The notes below the pieces were generated by a model. That model was not told where the DNA came from. It made no database searches and saw only the letters and a list, made by a program, of their open reading frames with translations. The position numbers and the translations under genes were made by a program. Below, piece by piece: positions 16,499 to 25,600 of a stretch of 44,122 nucleotides of DNA (its first letter is position 1; each line of letters opens with the position of its first letter). The stretch is from Candidatus Poseidonia alphae (lineage in GTDB: Archaea > Thermoplasmatota > Poseidoniia > Poseidoniales > Poseidoniaceae), in NCBI GenBank assembly GCA_002505405.1, contig DAVD01000045.1:1-44122 (forward strand), in the 5' to 3' direction.

Positions 16499-16984
16499 TC
16501 AAGGCAATTCGTTTTGGAACGGGGTCGTCCTCGGTTCAGTCCCGGCGGCTTCTGCCTTAGCGGCAATACGTCGTAAGGAACGCATTGCATCACCAATGGT
16601 CTCAACCTGTTCGCTGAATTGGGTAGGAGGCCATCCACAATCAATGACGTCAGGATCAATCGAGCTTTCCTCAATCCATGCCCCGCAGGCCGAACCGTAA
16701 CAATTGGCTTTGAAACGCTGAGCATCCAACCAAAATGTTGTTCGGTGGCAGACAGGGCAGACTCTACACTCAAACTCCGACAATACGGAGACTGCATCAT
16801 CTCCAACAACATCGACTTCCCAAGCAGCGATGCTGGCTCGTTCAAGTACGACCTGATGAGATTTCTTGAGGAAGGAGCGGAGGACGTTCATGGCTGTTTC
16901 TTGACTGCTAAAACAACCCATAGCCACCACGGCCCCACCCTCTTCAATGGCACTGGGAACATAGACGCGCCCTGTCGTGACCAT
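16499..16984 (-). CDS. Hypothetical protein with zinc-ribbon-like cysteines
   Basis: 161 residues, no family recognised. The middle carries CRVCPVCH, then about 16 residues later NCYGSACG, giving at least four well-spaced cysteines that suggest a zinc ribbon. The N-terminal part (SAIEEGGAVVAMGCFSSQETAMNVLRSFLKKSHQVVLERASI) looks alpha/beta. The C-terminal 50 residues are helical and end QNELP. An in-frame stop seven codons before the ATG (16982-16984) fixes the start. It is 35 nt behind folB in the same minus-strand run, so it is likely in that operon. Confidence 0.65.
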   Translation of the reverse strand: MVTTGRVYVPSAIEEGGAVVAMGCFSSQETAMNVLRSFLKKSHQVVLERASIAAWEVDVVGDDAVSVLSEFECRVCPVCHRTTFWLDAQRFKANCYGSACGAWIEESSIDPDVIDCGWPPTQFSEQVETIGDAMRSLRRIAAKAEAAGTEPRTTPFQNELP

Positions 16985-17019
16985 GAAACCCCGTTGGCAG
17001 GGCGGCGTTTAAGCATCGC

Positions 17020-17382
17020 TCACGTTCGCTGCCACAAAACCTCAATCACGGGCAGTCCACCCGGATGGGGGAGGGGGGCTTTGGGTTTCTCGATTCGTAC
17101 AGAGAGCGATTTGACGGCTGTATGCTCGCTCAATAGTGCGATGACTTGCTGGGCCATTTCTTCCATCAGCCGTATCGGTTGGTCGGTTTCATGAATGACT
17201 TTGTCAATGGTAATTTGGATGTCTGCGTAATTCAATGTTTGACCTAATTCTGAAACATCATCTCTGTCGTCTAAGGTAGCCCATACGGTAAAACAAAACG
17301 GTTGGGGTGCATGATGTTCAAAATCATAAAAGCCATGTGCAGCACGAACTTCGTACCCTTCAAGTCCAACACGCCATTGCAT
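17020..17382 (-). CDS. folB: Dihydroneopterin aldolase family protein (FolB-like)
   Basis: A 120-residue protein of the FolB family, which cleaves 7,8-dihydroneopterin to 6-hydroxymethyl-dihydropterin in folate synthesis. It starts VGLEGYEVRAAHGFYDFEH (compare the family's L-x-V-x-A-x-H-G-x-x-x-E-x), followed by LNYADIQITIDKVI, then RLMEEMAQQVIALL (usually LIETLAE) and SVRIEKPKAPLP, the family's VxKPxAP end. The length is normal for FolB. The catalytic Glu after the HG motif appears conserved. Most archaea use the unrelated MptD, so a bacterial-type FolB fits a lineage with acquired folate genes. It begins 9 nt after the parvulin stop, so it is co-transcribed. Confidence 0.85.
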   Translation of the reverse strand: MQWRVGLEGYEVRAAHGFYDFEHHAPQPFCFTVWATLDDRDDVSELGQTLNYADIQITIDKVIHETDQPIRLMEEMAQQVIALLSEHTAVKSLSVRIEKPKAPLPHPGGLPVIEVLWQRT

Positions 17383-17391
17383 GGTATCCCC

Positions 17392-17682
17392 TCATTCCTC
17401 GTCCCGCTCATGGACCCAAATTAAATGGTAGCCAAATTGGGTTTTTACCGGAGTCGAAACCGTATTCACTGGAGTTGCCCAAACGGCTTCTTCAAACTCT
17501 GCAACCATGCGCCCCCTCCGAAACCAGCCGAGATCACCGCCCTTCTGGCTTGATGGGCATGTGCTCTTTTTCCGAGCCAACTTCTGGAAATCCTTGAGTT
17601 TCCCGACCTTATCTTTGATCTGAACGGCCTCACTCTTGGATTTGACCAGAATGTGAGATGCCCAAGCACTTGGTGCGACCAT
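17392..17682 (-). CDS. ppiC: Parvulin-type peptidyl-prolyl cis-trans isomerase
   Basis: A single-domain parvulin that accelerates proline isomerisation in folding proteins. Family marks are ASHILVKSKSEA, DFQKLARKKSTCPSS, KGGDLGWFRRGRMVAEFEEAVW and VKTQFGYHLIWV. The frame opens upstream to 17739, overlapping the preceding gene, but starting at Met 17682 (MVAPSAWASHILV) gives 96 residues, the typical size of archaeal parvulins, and removes the overlap. No signal peptide is visible, so it is cytoplasmic. It lies between the SAP-M28 peptidase and folB. Confidence 0.93.
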   Translation of the reverse strand: MVAPSAWASHILVKSKSEAVQIKDKVGKLKDFQKLARKKSTCPSSQKGGDLGWFRRGRMVAEFEEAVWATPVNTVSTPVKTQFGYHLIWVHERDEE

Positions 17683-17719
17683 ACAACAGCGAGACGTCGC
17701 CTTGCTTTGAATCCCTCGC

Positions 17720-19480
17720 TCAGTAATCCGAGTAGGCAAGGAAGCGCATGTAGGTCCCGTAAATGGTCACGGATACTCCAAGAGACTCTTCGTTGAACCG
17801 ATCCATAGTGTCCAGATAAGTATGATATTCCCAGCTGCCACTACCGTAGCAAACGACGGCACGGCCTCGAATGTCATCTCCCAAATCGTAGACAAACGGC
17901 CCGTGGTCGGAATTGTATGGCATTCCGTCAGGTTCGCCTTGAGCACCCCTGTAGAGCGCAAGTTGAATGTCGTAGCGGTCCGCAACATCGCTTCGCTTAT
18001 CCTTGTAGAGGTCGGTAATGCGCTCAATGTGCTCCATATCCTCCGGCGTATTTCCAAAGAGTCGGAGGCTGTTGCCTCGGGCCGAGAAATCTGCGTCGAC
18101 GTGATTCATATCGAGATTGATGTACAACCGGAGATTATCCTTCAAACTGTTCTGGAATGCAGACACGTAAGCCCGGCTTCCGTAGAGGCCCTCTTCTTCT
18201 CCACCCCAAGTGCAAAACCTTAGAGTGCGTTCAGGCGTACCGGTTTCATTGACGACATCGCTCAGTTGTCGCGCCATTTCAAGGACGCTCGCCGTTCCAG
18301 AAGTATCGTCAATAGCACCCTCTCCATGGTAAACGGTATCGTGGTGCCCACCTACAATGACCAATTCAGAGGATTTACCTTTGATTTCACCGCATGGGAC
18401 GTAAATGGTTCGCTCTTGATCGTTCGTGACATCCATGATCATTTCAAGCACTCCTGTTGCTCCGGTGGCGTTGAAAATTGCCGCTTCTAGGATTTCACCA
18501 GCATCTTTGGACATGGCGATGAATGGAATGTCACTTGGAATGCTACCACCGTTGGCTTCCATAACGGCGTCAATACCTGTACCTTTGAAGATAGGAACGC
18601 AGTCATTGCCCTCAATTTTACCACAGTTGTAGTCCTTGTTAACACGAATCAATCCTGCGAGGTTGTTTTCTGCTGCAGTTGAGAAAAATTCAGTGTTACC
18701 GGTTTTTGTTCCGCTGTTGATGACGTACCCGATGGTTCCAGTTGCCGACTGCCATAGGCTTTCATCGCTTCCATTACCAAGATATGTCAACTGAACATCC
18801 TGCTGGAAAGTGTATTCAGATTGACCAGAGAAGCCTTGAATGACATAATCAACACGGTGCTGAAATTCCGTGATGGTCGAGAGAAAACTACCTGGACCCA
18901 CGCAAGGGCTGTTTCCACCAATGCCTTGAACACAAATTCGGAGGCTCGGTTCAGAATTGACGTGATGCATCGGAACTTGATAGGAATGAAGCGTCGTATC
19001 CATGCCCATGGCATCAAATTGAGAAATAATGTACTCGGAGGTATTGGCTTCTTCGGCCGTTCCGCTCATTCTTCCATCCCATTCGGGATGGCCATAGGAA
19101 ACTAGTGTTTCTGCGTAATTCTTCGCCTGTGCTGCATCATAGGAAATCAATTCATATTCGTAATCCGGTTCAAATCCAAGCCATGTTGGTTGAATGACAA
19201 ATATGGCGGTGACCATCAGGACCGCGACGCCGATTGCGATGAGTGCAGGAGGAGTAAGGAGTTCCGTACCTCTGTACCAAGGCACAGATTCTTCCCCTTC
19301 CATTTCTGCCCCATCTGAAAGAGCCTTACCCGAATCCAAACTGATGGTATTCGCCCCGGGAAGGTTGGCCTGCAAACGCTCAATCAGTTGGGCTTTGGTC
19401 CCGCTGACTGGCAGTTCAGCCTCACGGAGCATTTCTTTGAGTTCGTTAACGGTCAGCCCTTCGAAACTTAGTACGGTCAT
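17720..19480 (-). CDS. Membrane-anchored M28 peptidase with N-terminal SAP domain
   Basis: 586 residues. Residues 4-40 form a SAP/HeH-like helix-extended-helix (LTVNELKEMLREAELPVSGTKAQLIERL). A Gly/Glu-rich linker and one transmembrane helix (about 76-97, PPALIAIGVAVLMVTAIFVI) follow. The outer part contains a PA-like insertion (about 200-330) and an M28 zinc aminopeptidase domain: GGHHDTV, GAIDDTSGTASVLE, WGGEEEGLYGS, NLDMNH and NSDHGPF supply the usual two-zinc ligands and the general-base Glu. So the peptidase faces outside while the SAP domain faces the cytoplasm. SAP domains usually bind nucleic acids; its role here is unexplained. The gene follows ubiX by 60 nt. Confidence 0.92.
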   Translation of the reverse strand: MTVLSFEGLTVNELKEMLREAELPVSGTKAQLIERLQANLPGANTISLDSGKALSDGAEMEGEESVPWYRGTELLTPPALIAIGVAVLMVTAIFVIQPTWLGFEPDYEYELISYDAAQAKNYAETLVSYGHPEWDGRMSGTAEEANTSEYIISQFDAMGMDTTLHSYQVPMHHVNSEPSLRICVQGIGGNSPCVGPGSFLSTITEFQHRVDYVIQGFSGQSEYTFQQDVQLTYLGNGSDESLWQSATGTIGYVINSGTKTGNTEFFSTAAENNLAGLIRVNKDYNCGKIEGNDCVPIFKGTGIDAVMEANGGSIPSDIPFIAMSKDAGEILEAAIFNATGATGVLEMIMDVTNDQERTIYVPCGEIKGKSSELVIVGGHHDTVYHGEGAIDDTSGTASVLEMARQLSDVVNETGTPERTLRFCTWGGEEEGLYGSRAYVSAFQNSLKDNLRLYINLDMNHVDADFSARGNSLRLFGNTPEDMEHIERITDLYKDKRSDVADRYDIQLALYRGAQGEPDGMPYNSDHGPFVYDLGDDIRGRAVVCYGSGSWEYHTYLDTMDRFNEESLGVSVTIYGTYMRFLAYSDY

Positions 19481-19540
19481 GGTTCTGCCCCAGCCATGCC
19501 TCGCATTCCTTGTTCAAGAATGCGGCGGTAGGGCGTGGAT

Positions 19541-20110
19541 TCAAATTTCGTCGCCGGTCCAACGCTTACCGACATCGTGCTCAATGCCGATTTGGTCGAG
19601 AATACGTGCGATGATGAAGTCAACCAAATCATCAATACTTTTTGGATGATTGTAGAACCCAGGGGAGGCTGGAATGATGACTGTATCCCATGCTGAGAGT
19701 TTAGCCATGTTTTCAAGGTGTACCGTGGCGTAGGGTGCTTCTCGAGGAACAATGATGAGTTTACGACGTTCTTTCATAGCGACGATTGCAGAGCGAGTCA
19801 CGAGGTTGTCTGAAATGCCAGCCGCCAGTTTGCCTATGGTCGTTCCTGAGCACGGACAAATCACCACGGCATCGATTTTTGCAGAGCCGGATGCAGATTT
19901 AGCACCGACATTTTTGGCGTCTTCAAGCAGGGAACCCGTGGCCTCTGCTAGTGCCTCTGGAGTCGTATTGCATTCGTGTTTCAGCGTCAAACGACCTGAG
20001 TCGGTCACGATGAGGCGAACCGATTTGCCCATCTCGGTCAAAATTTCAACGAGTCGCTTCCCATATACGGCACCTGATGCCCCAGAAATGCAGACAACAA
20101 CTTCTCCCAT
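19541..20110 (-). CDS. ubiX: UbiX-family flavin prenyltransferase
   Basis: A flavoprotein of 189 residues that prenylates reduced FMN to make the cofactor of UbiD-type decarboxylases. Motifs in order: VVCISGASGAVYGKRL at the N-terminus (FMN loop), VVICPCSGTTIGKLAAGISDNLVTRSA, the KLIIVPREAPYATVHLENM segment, and a C-terminal VDFIIARILDQIGIEH typical of the family. The length is standard. No ubiD partner lies in the window, so it must be elsewhere. The gene sits between two M28 peptidase genes in the same direction, with gaps of 60 and 75 nt. Confidence 0.95.
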   Translation of the reverse strand: MGEVVVCISGASGAVYGKRLVEILTEMGKSVRLIVTDSGRLTLKHECNTTPEALAEATGSLLEDAKNVGAKSASGSAKIDAVVICPCSGTTIGKLAAGISDNLVTRSAIVAMKERRKLIIVPREAPYATVHLENMAKLSAWDTVIIPASPGFYNHPKSIDDLVDFIIARILDQIGIEHDVGKRWTGDEI

Positions 20111-20185
20111 GGTTGCCCACTCAGTGACTTCACATTTAGCCTCTTGTTCTCAAGCGAACGTGAAAAAGAACAACGATGCCGACGT

Positions 20186-21448
20186 TTAGTCTTCGTTGGA
20201 ATCAGAGGCCACGCGCAGGTACGTGTAGGATAAGATGCCGACAATTCCGAGCACAGCAAGAAGACTGACGACGATGGTGGCCGTACTTTGCGCCCCCATC
20301 ACCGAGGATTCCGAGGTGTCCTCATTGTCCGGAGCAGCGGCATTGTAGTCCCACCACGCCATGGTCGCTACGATGTCCAGTCCGGTTTGCAAGCCTGCCT
20401 CGACGTTTGCTCTCCCGCCAGCCATTGTGTTGATCGTGGTCACTGAATCGCTTTGCGCATGTTTCGGCGTCTGTTCACAGGCGTCACCCTCATCGAGTAC
20501 ATACTGATGTTGACCACGAAGCCAGGTTGCAGTGTGGTTGTTCATAATGAAATTGTAATGGTCTGAATTCCCTTTGGTATCATCGATGACCCTCACCCAT
20601 TCATCGGGGTGTGAGAGGTTTGAATTGATGGCTTTCAAATGGCCTTGAAACCACTCAGCGAAGGTTTGCATTTCATCGGTCACAACAAGACCACGTTCTT
20701 CATAATACGACCAATCGTCCACGGGGGAAGTAAACATGTAGAGCGTCCAGTAATCTTCATCGCAACCGGCCAGTTGACTTGCAAACGGCGTCGGTACAGG
20801 CCAGTTGAGGGCAAACATATCGAGGTTAACATACGTCACATTGATTTCATTAGGAATTTGCTCCTCAACAAAATGAAGGCTTCCCATTCCACCTCCCTCT
20901 GGACTTCCACTGCCTTGCCATTCCTCGTAATCCCACCAGGCAAGTTTCCAAGTGTGGAGCGGTTGTTGTTCCCACTTTGAAAACGTCCGAGCTAATTCCA
21001 ACAATGCACCTGAACCGGTCCCATCATCGTAGGCACCACTGCTTTCACATGTTGCATAGGTGACCCCAATCAACGGCGGAGGAGAATAACAAATCGCATC
21101 ATGATGAGCCCCAATCACGCGCCATTCGTCCTCAAGCGTACCGTTAATGGTGACCACGATGTTCTCGCAATTGGTGCATAATTCGGTTGTAAAAGGTTGG
21201 CGTTCAACCTCGTACCCCATGGATTCAAGTTCACTGGCAATCCAATTACGAGCGTTTTCATTTGCCGAGGTGTCAATCTTTCTATAGCCGAAGTTGGTCA
21301 TCTCCACCATGTTGTCATATGCAGCACTTCCTTCTGGCCAAGCATTGGGTTCAACCTGAGGCGTCTGCATTTGTGAGAGGGACCCGGTCAGCAATACTGT
21401 GGACAGCAACACCTGGACAAGGGCGAGTGTGCGCCAGCGGTGACCCAT
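20186..21448 (-). CDS. Secreted, membrane-anchored M28 family aminopeptidase
   Basis: 420 residues. An N-terminal signal peptide (RTLALVQVLLSTVLLTGSLS) is followed by an M28 zinc aminopeptidase domain: IGAHHDAICY, SGAYDDGTGSGALLELAR, WDYEEWQGSGS with the catalytic Glu pair, YVNLDMFAL, and KGNSDHYNF with the last zinc His. A transmembrane helix near 385-408 (ATIVVSLLAVLGIVGILSYTY) and a short tail anchor it outside the cell. Unlike the other M28 protein in this block it has no SAP domain. The ATG is at 21446-21448, 41 nt behind the upstream gene. It probably trims peptides released by the secreted subtilases. Confidence 0.93.
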   Translation of the reverse strand: MGHRWRTLALVQVLLSTVLLTGSLSQMQTPQVEPNAWPEGSAAYDNMVEMTNFGYRKIDTSANENARNWIASELESMGYEVERQPFTTELCTNCENIVVTINGTLEDEWRVIGAHHDAICYSPPPLIGVTYATCESSGAYDDGTGSGALLELARTFSKWEQQPLHTWKLAWWDYEEWQGSGSPEGGGMGSLHFVEEQIPNEINVTYVNLDMFALNWPVPTPFASQLAGCDEDYWTLYMFTSPVDDWSYYEERGLVVTDEMQTFAEWFQGHLKAINSNLSHPDEWVRVIDDTKGNSDHYNFIMNNHTATWLRGQHQYVLDEGDACEQTPKHAQSDSVTTINTMAGGRANVEAGLQTGLDIVATMAWWDYNAAAPDNEDTSESSVMGAQSTATIVVSLLAVLGIVGILSYTYLRVASDSNED

Positions 21449-21489
21449 GACTCCTGAACAGGGGCCGTTGTCTTGAGGTTTCGCTTCGA

Positions 21490-22137
21490 CTAGTCTTCTT
21501 CAGTTGACCATGATTTACGCAATACCAAACCTGTGGCTTCACCGGCCTCAAGCGGGTCGTAATCATGCACGGTGATGAAATGCATAACCAATTGATGTTG
21601 AACGATGGATGCGTTGCATTCAGGGCATTCATGATAATTGGGTTCCTTGAACCCTTGAAACGCTGCCCTGCCTCGAGGCGTAGCCAAGCCCGCAACGGTT
21701 CGCAACAAGGTTGAGATGAAGACCAAAGCGAACAGAATCAAGCAACATCCGGCGCCACCACCAAATCCGGGCATGGGAGGCTCTTGGGACAATTGCAAGT
21801 CTTGAATCATCCGACTGTCAGTGGACATCTTGTAAACATCGATGTCAATAATGTGGCTAAATTGTTCACCTCGGAGCGTGAGAAGAATCTCGGTACCGTT
21901 GTCTTCATCTGCTGCGTCAATCACAAGCGTAAACGAGCCCTGGGCATCGGTCATTGCCTCTGAGCCCTGGTAGCGATAACATTCCGAGTCACCTCGCTGG
22001 CATGTGACGGTGAGGTCGTGAAAACTTACGGGAGTGTTGTCCGAGTAGGTTGCCTCTCCAGATACACGGTAGGTCTCTGCGGACGCAGTGCTACTCAGCA
22101 CAACAAGAGTCATGAGCATGAGGATGACCTTGTTCAT
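21490..22137 (-). CDS. Membrane protein with carboxypeptidase-regulatory-like domain and cytoplasmic C2H2-like finger
   Basis: 215 residues. A signal peptide (KVILMLMTLVVLSSTASA) is followed by a beta-sandwich of the carboxypeptidase-regulatory/CNA_B type (about 21-115: YRVSGEATYSDNTPVSFHDLTV, then TDAQGSFTLVIDA). A Gly-rich segment leads into a transmembrane helix (about 128-150, GCCLILFALVFISTLL). The cytoplasmic tail holds HECPECNASIVQHQLVMHF, then VH: two Cys and two His with C2H2-like spacing. It is the first gene of the minus-strand block running to 16154. Function unknown; the layout suggests linking an outer ligand to an inner partner. Confidence 0.75.
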   Translation of the reverse strand: MNKVILMLMTLVVLSSTASAETYRVSGEATYSDNTPVSFHDLTVTCQRGDSECYRYQGSEAMTDAQGSFTLVIDAADEDNGTEILLTLRGEQFSHIIDIDVYKMSTDSRMIQDLQLSQEPPMPGFGGGAGCCLILFALVFISTLLRTVAGLATPRGRAAFQGFKEPNYHECPECNASIVQHQLVMHFITVHDYDPLEAGEATGLVLRKSWSTEED

Positions 22138-22202
22138 GAATCAACGAGCGATATGGAGTTTATCAACACTTGATTTTACTCGTGCAGCATTTGCCGGATG
22201 AA

Positions 22203-22210
22203 ACTTTATG
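22203..22210 (+). promoter_or_regulatory. TATA-like box for yjbQ
   Basis: ACTTTATG is centred about 28 nt before the chosen yjbQ ATG (22234) in the divergent gap with the membrane-protein gene. It fits a leaderless transcript. Confidence 0.4.
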
Positions 22211-22233
22211 ACTTGAAATGAGTTCTATTGAAT

Positions 22234-22629
22234 ATGGAAACGAAGCATGCACTTCTATCTCAGCGAGCCCGAATCGTTGCTGAAAGCGGCATCAAAGACG
22301 GGCTTGTTCTTGTCAATCCAATGCACATAACGGCTTCATGTTACGTGAACGACTTGGAATACGGCCTTCATCATGACATCATGAAATGGTTGGAAAAGGT
22401 CGCTCCGTTCCATGGCATTGAAGGTCGTTCTGGTGAAGAATACCACCATCACAAAACGGGTGAAGACAACGGCGACGCCCATCTCAAGCGCCAATTGCTC
22501 GGCCAACAGGTGACGATGCCTGTACGTGATGGACGCTTGCATTTGGGCACTTGGGAGCAAATTCACTATGCGGAATTTGACGGACAGCGAAACAAGCGAA
22601 TCTTGGTTAAAGTCGTCGGTGTGATTTGA
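22234..22629 (+). CDS. yjbQ: YjbQ family protein (UPF0047)
   Basis: 131 residues from ATG 22234; an in-frame TTG two codons earlier is less likely. YjbQ proteins form small trimers and some have been reported to have thiamine-phosphate synthase activity, but their main role is unsettled. Signature segments are GLVLVNPMHITASCYVND (N-terminal strand with conserved His), LHHDIMKWLEKVAP, GDAHLKRQLLGQQVTMPV and LHLGTWEQIHYAEFDG near the end. The conserved His and Asp-Ala-His residues are present. It stands alone on the plus strand, converging on the large subtilase with 35 nt between the stops. Confidence 0.93.
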   Translation: METKHALLSQRARIVAESGIKDGLVLVNPMHITASCYVNDLEYGLHHDIMKWLEKVAPFHGIEGRSGEEYHHHKTGEDNGDAHLKRQLLGQQVTMPVRDGRLHLGTWEQIHYAEFDGQRNKRILVKVVGVI

Positions 22630-22664
22630 TCATCGATGTGAAACCGATCCCAGTCGAATCTCGG

Positions 22665-25600
22665 TCACCTGATAGTGTCCAATTCAGGGGCTGCAGGCAC
22701 ACCTGCGAAGGCTTGAACGGGTTCCACGGAGATTTGTTCGATTTCCGGTGGTCGGCGTCGCTGAAGAACCAAAACCAACAGGAGAATGATTACGATTACG
22801 CCAAGTCCGATGGCCACAGAGTAGGCTTCAATCAGCGTTGTTGCACCCGTATCTTCCGGTAGCCACACTTGATAGTAAACCGTCCAAGTGACATTGACAC
22901 TTCCGTACTGGTCTGAAACGGTGGCCGTGTATTGATATCCCTGAGTTTGCCCTTCAGACCGGCAAATTTCTTTCTCAAAGGTTGAGTTGGGGCTGTTGCA
23001 GTCCAAAGAAGATTGCAGGAGGGTTGGACCCGTCCCCAATGCCGTTTCATTTCGTGACCATCGGACGTTCAATTCCAATCCATCAAGGTCCTCCTCAGCC
23101 AAATCAAGGTCAACAAACAATTCCAATGGAACCCCTGTAGCGTTGATGAACAAGGTCCTGTTGCCGGGGGTTTGCAGAACATGGGCCAAACGGTCGACAC
23201 CGTTGTCAACGAATCCATCGCAATCATCATCACGACCGTTCCATTGCTCAAACTGGTCGGGGGCAACGCTTGCACGTGTGTCATCACAGTCCAAGAACCA
23301 GCGATAACCATCGCTATCATTATCTAAATCAGGAACCAACGGATCGGTGAGGGTTTCCAAGACTTCTTCACCATCAAGCAAGCCATCACTGTCGCTGTCA
23401 GGATTAAACGGGTCCGTACTGCGATTGGTAAATTCGTCGTAATCAAGGAGCAAGTCATTGTCCGCGTCCGTTTCAAAGAAGGTCTCATCAACGACTCCGT
23501 TGCAATTGTTATCGATTCCATCAAGGTCTTCTTGGGCATCTGGGTTCAGATTGGCATCGGTATCATTGCAGTCCTCAAACCAATAAAAAGAATCGCCGTC
23601 ACTATCATTGTCGACCGTTAACGGGTCGGTAAAGTAAACAAACAATTCCTCATCGTCCCTCAAGAGGTCGCCGTCGGTATCTGCGAGGTTGAACATCGTA
23701 CCATGAACATGGTATTCATCAAAATCCGAAAGTGTATCTTGGTCTGCATCAGTGCTGTTGAAGCCTTCATCCCACTGACCGTCACAACCATCGTCCAGTC
23801 CGTTCAATCGCTCTGGGGCACCTGGATATATTTCTGCGTCATTATCGTTGCAATCAGCAAACCAATAGAAATCATCTTCATCGGCATTGGGGTCGTAGGT
23901 CAAAGGGTCAGAAAAGTACTGCAGCACTTCATCTCCATCAGTCAACAAATCGCCGTCGGTATCCTGACTGAGTGGGTTGGTGAAGTTGACTGAAACTTCG
24001 GTGCCATCATCCAATCCATCTCCATCCGTATCGCGTTCTAAGGGGTCGGTGAGCTGAATCAATACTTCTGTTCCATCATCCAAACCGTCCCCATCAGTGT
24101 CGCTGAGCAAAGGATTGGTTCCATTGATGAGAACTTCGGTACCATCATCCAACCCATCACCGTCGGTGTCAGCACTGTTGGGATTTGTTGAAGTGTTAAA
24201 CACCTCATCTCCATCAGAAAGTTGATCATCATCGCTGTCCGCATCAAACGGGTCGGTGAAGTAAACATTCGTTTCATTTGCGTCGGTGAGCATATCGCCA
24301 TCGCTGTCAATATCTCGCTCGGTCCCGTAAAGAACCAAACCCCATTCGTTCAGGGTGCCTGCGTCACCATTTCCCTTATCCTCAATGGAGAGGATCCACT
24401 CCCCACGGCTGTCCTCGCCCCAGTGTTGAACGGTTGAGAAACGCCAATCAGCGTAATTGTTGTTGGCATCTTCATGCTTTGTTGAAAGAATACTCTGCAT
24501 CCCAGAAGGTGCAGTGAGAATCATTTCAAGGTCGCCGCGAAACGTATGATCGATGTCGACGTAAATGTCCACGCTCTCCAGATGCAAGGCGTCGGTCACA
24601 TTAAACGAGACATTCAGAGGTGTTCCCGAATTATCAGGTATATCGAGGTCAACCGTCGACATACCTGAGGAGGCGTTGATTTCTAGTCCCTTAGAATCCC
24701 ACTGCTCCGCCAGCGTAACTGCAGCAGAGGCGTCGACGACGCCGAATCCATACTTGTGGCTGACAAGGTGTCCGTCACCATTGGTCGTCCAAGAGGGGTC
24801 ACTAGCGTCGTTTTTCCGGGAGGTTTCAACCAAAATATGTTGAACATCTCGCCATGTAAGGTTGCTGTTGGCTTCAAGCATGAGGGCGATCACACCAGAA
24901 ACCAAAGGGGTGGCTGAAGATGTACCGCCAAAAGTGTCAGTATAATCCGTTGACGTGTATCCACCCGGGCCTTCAATGTCCGTCGTAGTAATGGATTCAC
25001 CGTCGCCGTTTGAGGGTGCAGCAACCAAGATATTAGCGCCAGGTTCTGCATAATAGGATTGCTCCCCCTTGTAGGTTACAGCGGTCACTGCGATGGTATA
25101 ACGAAGATTTGCATATCCGTCTTTATTCGCGTTATCGTCATCGTCCAATCCGTTTCCTGCAGCCCAAGTAACAATGCTCCCGAGGCCGCCTCTGCCCTGC
25201 TGGGCACCGCCTTCAAGAGCGGCCAACATCAAAGGACCTGGGCCAGACAAGGTCATGCCGTTATCGCTTGGACCCCATGAATTGGAGTAGATGTCTATGC
25301 TTTGCCGTTCATGTGAAAGTGCTCCCCCTTCGCGTACATCGGTGGTGCTGCAAGAGATGAGCTGTAAGCCAGCAAGGCCAGCCATGGGAGCTGCTCCAGA
25401 AACACCAAGACTGTTGTTACCAACTGCTGCTGCTACACCTCCGGCTGCAGTGCCATGGGCCTTGTTCGAGGCGGGTGTTGGGTCGCCGTCATCACCACAA
25501 TAGTCGTAATCTAAGGTGGGTTCGTAGTGGTCATCAAGGTCAGGGTGGTTCCAATCAAAGCCATCGTCTACGATTCCAATGACAACACCGTTTCCTCGGT

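Noticed and set aside
16072..16845. A 257-codon minus-strand open frame
   Set aside because: It overlaps two better-supported genes in another frame (one with zinc-type cysteines, one with a well-placed TATA box) and its composition looks like an out-of-frame shadow.
23300..24320. Regularly spaced near-identical repeats suggesting a CRISPR or minisatellite
   Set aside because: All units are in frame with the subtilase and code Asp-rich calcium-binding repeats; there are no unique spacers of constant length.
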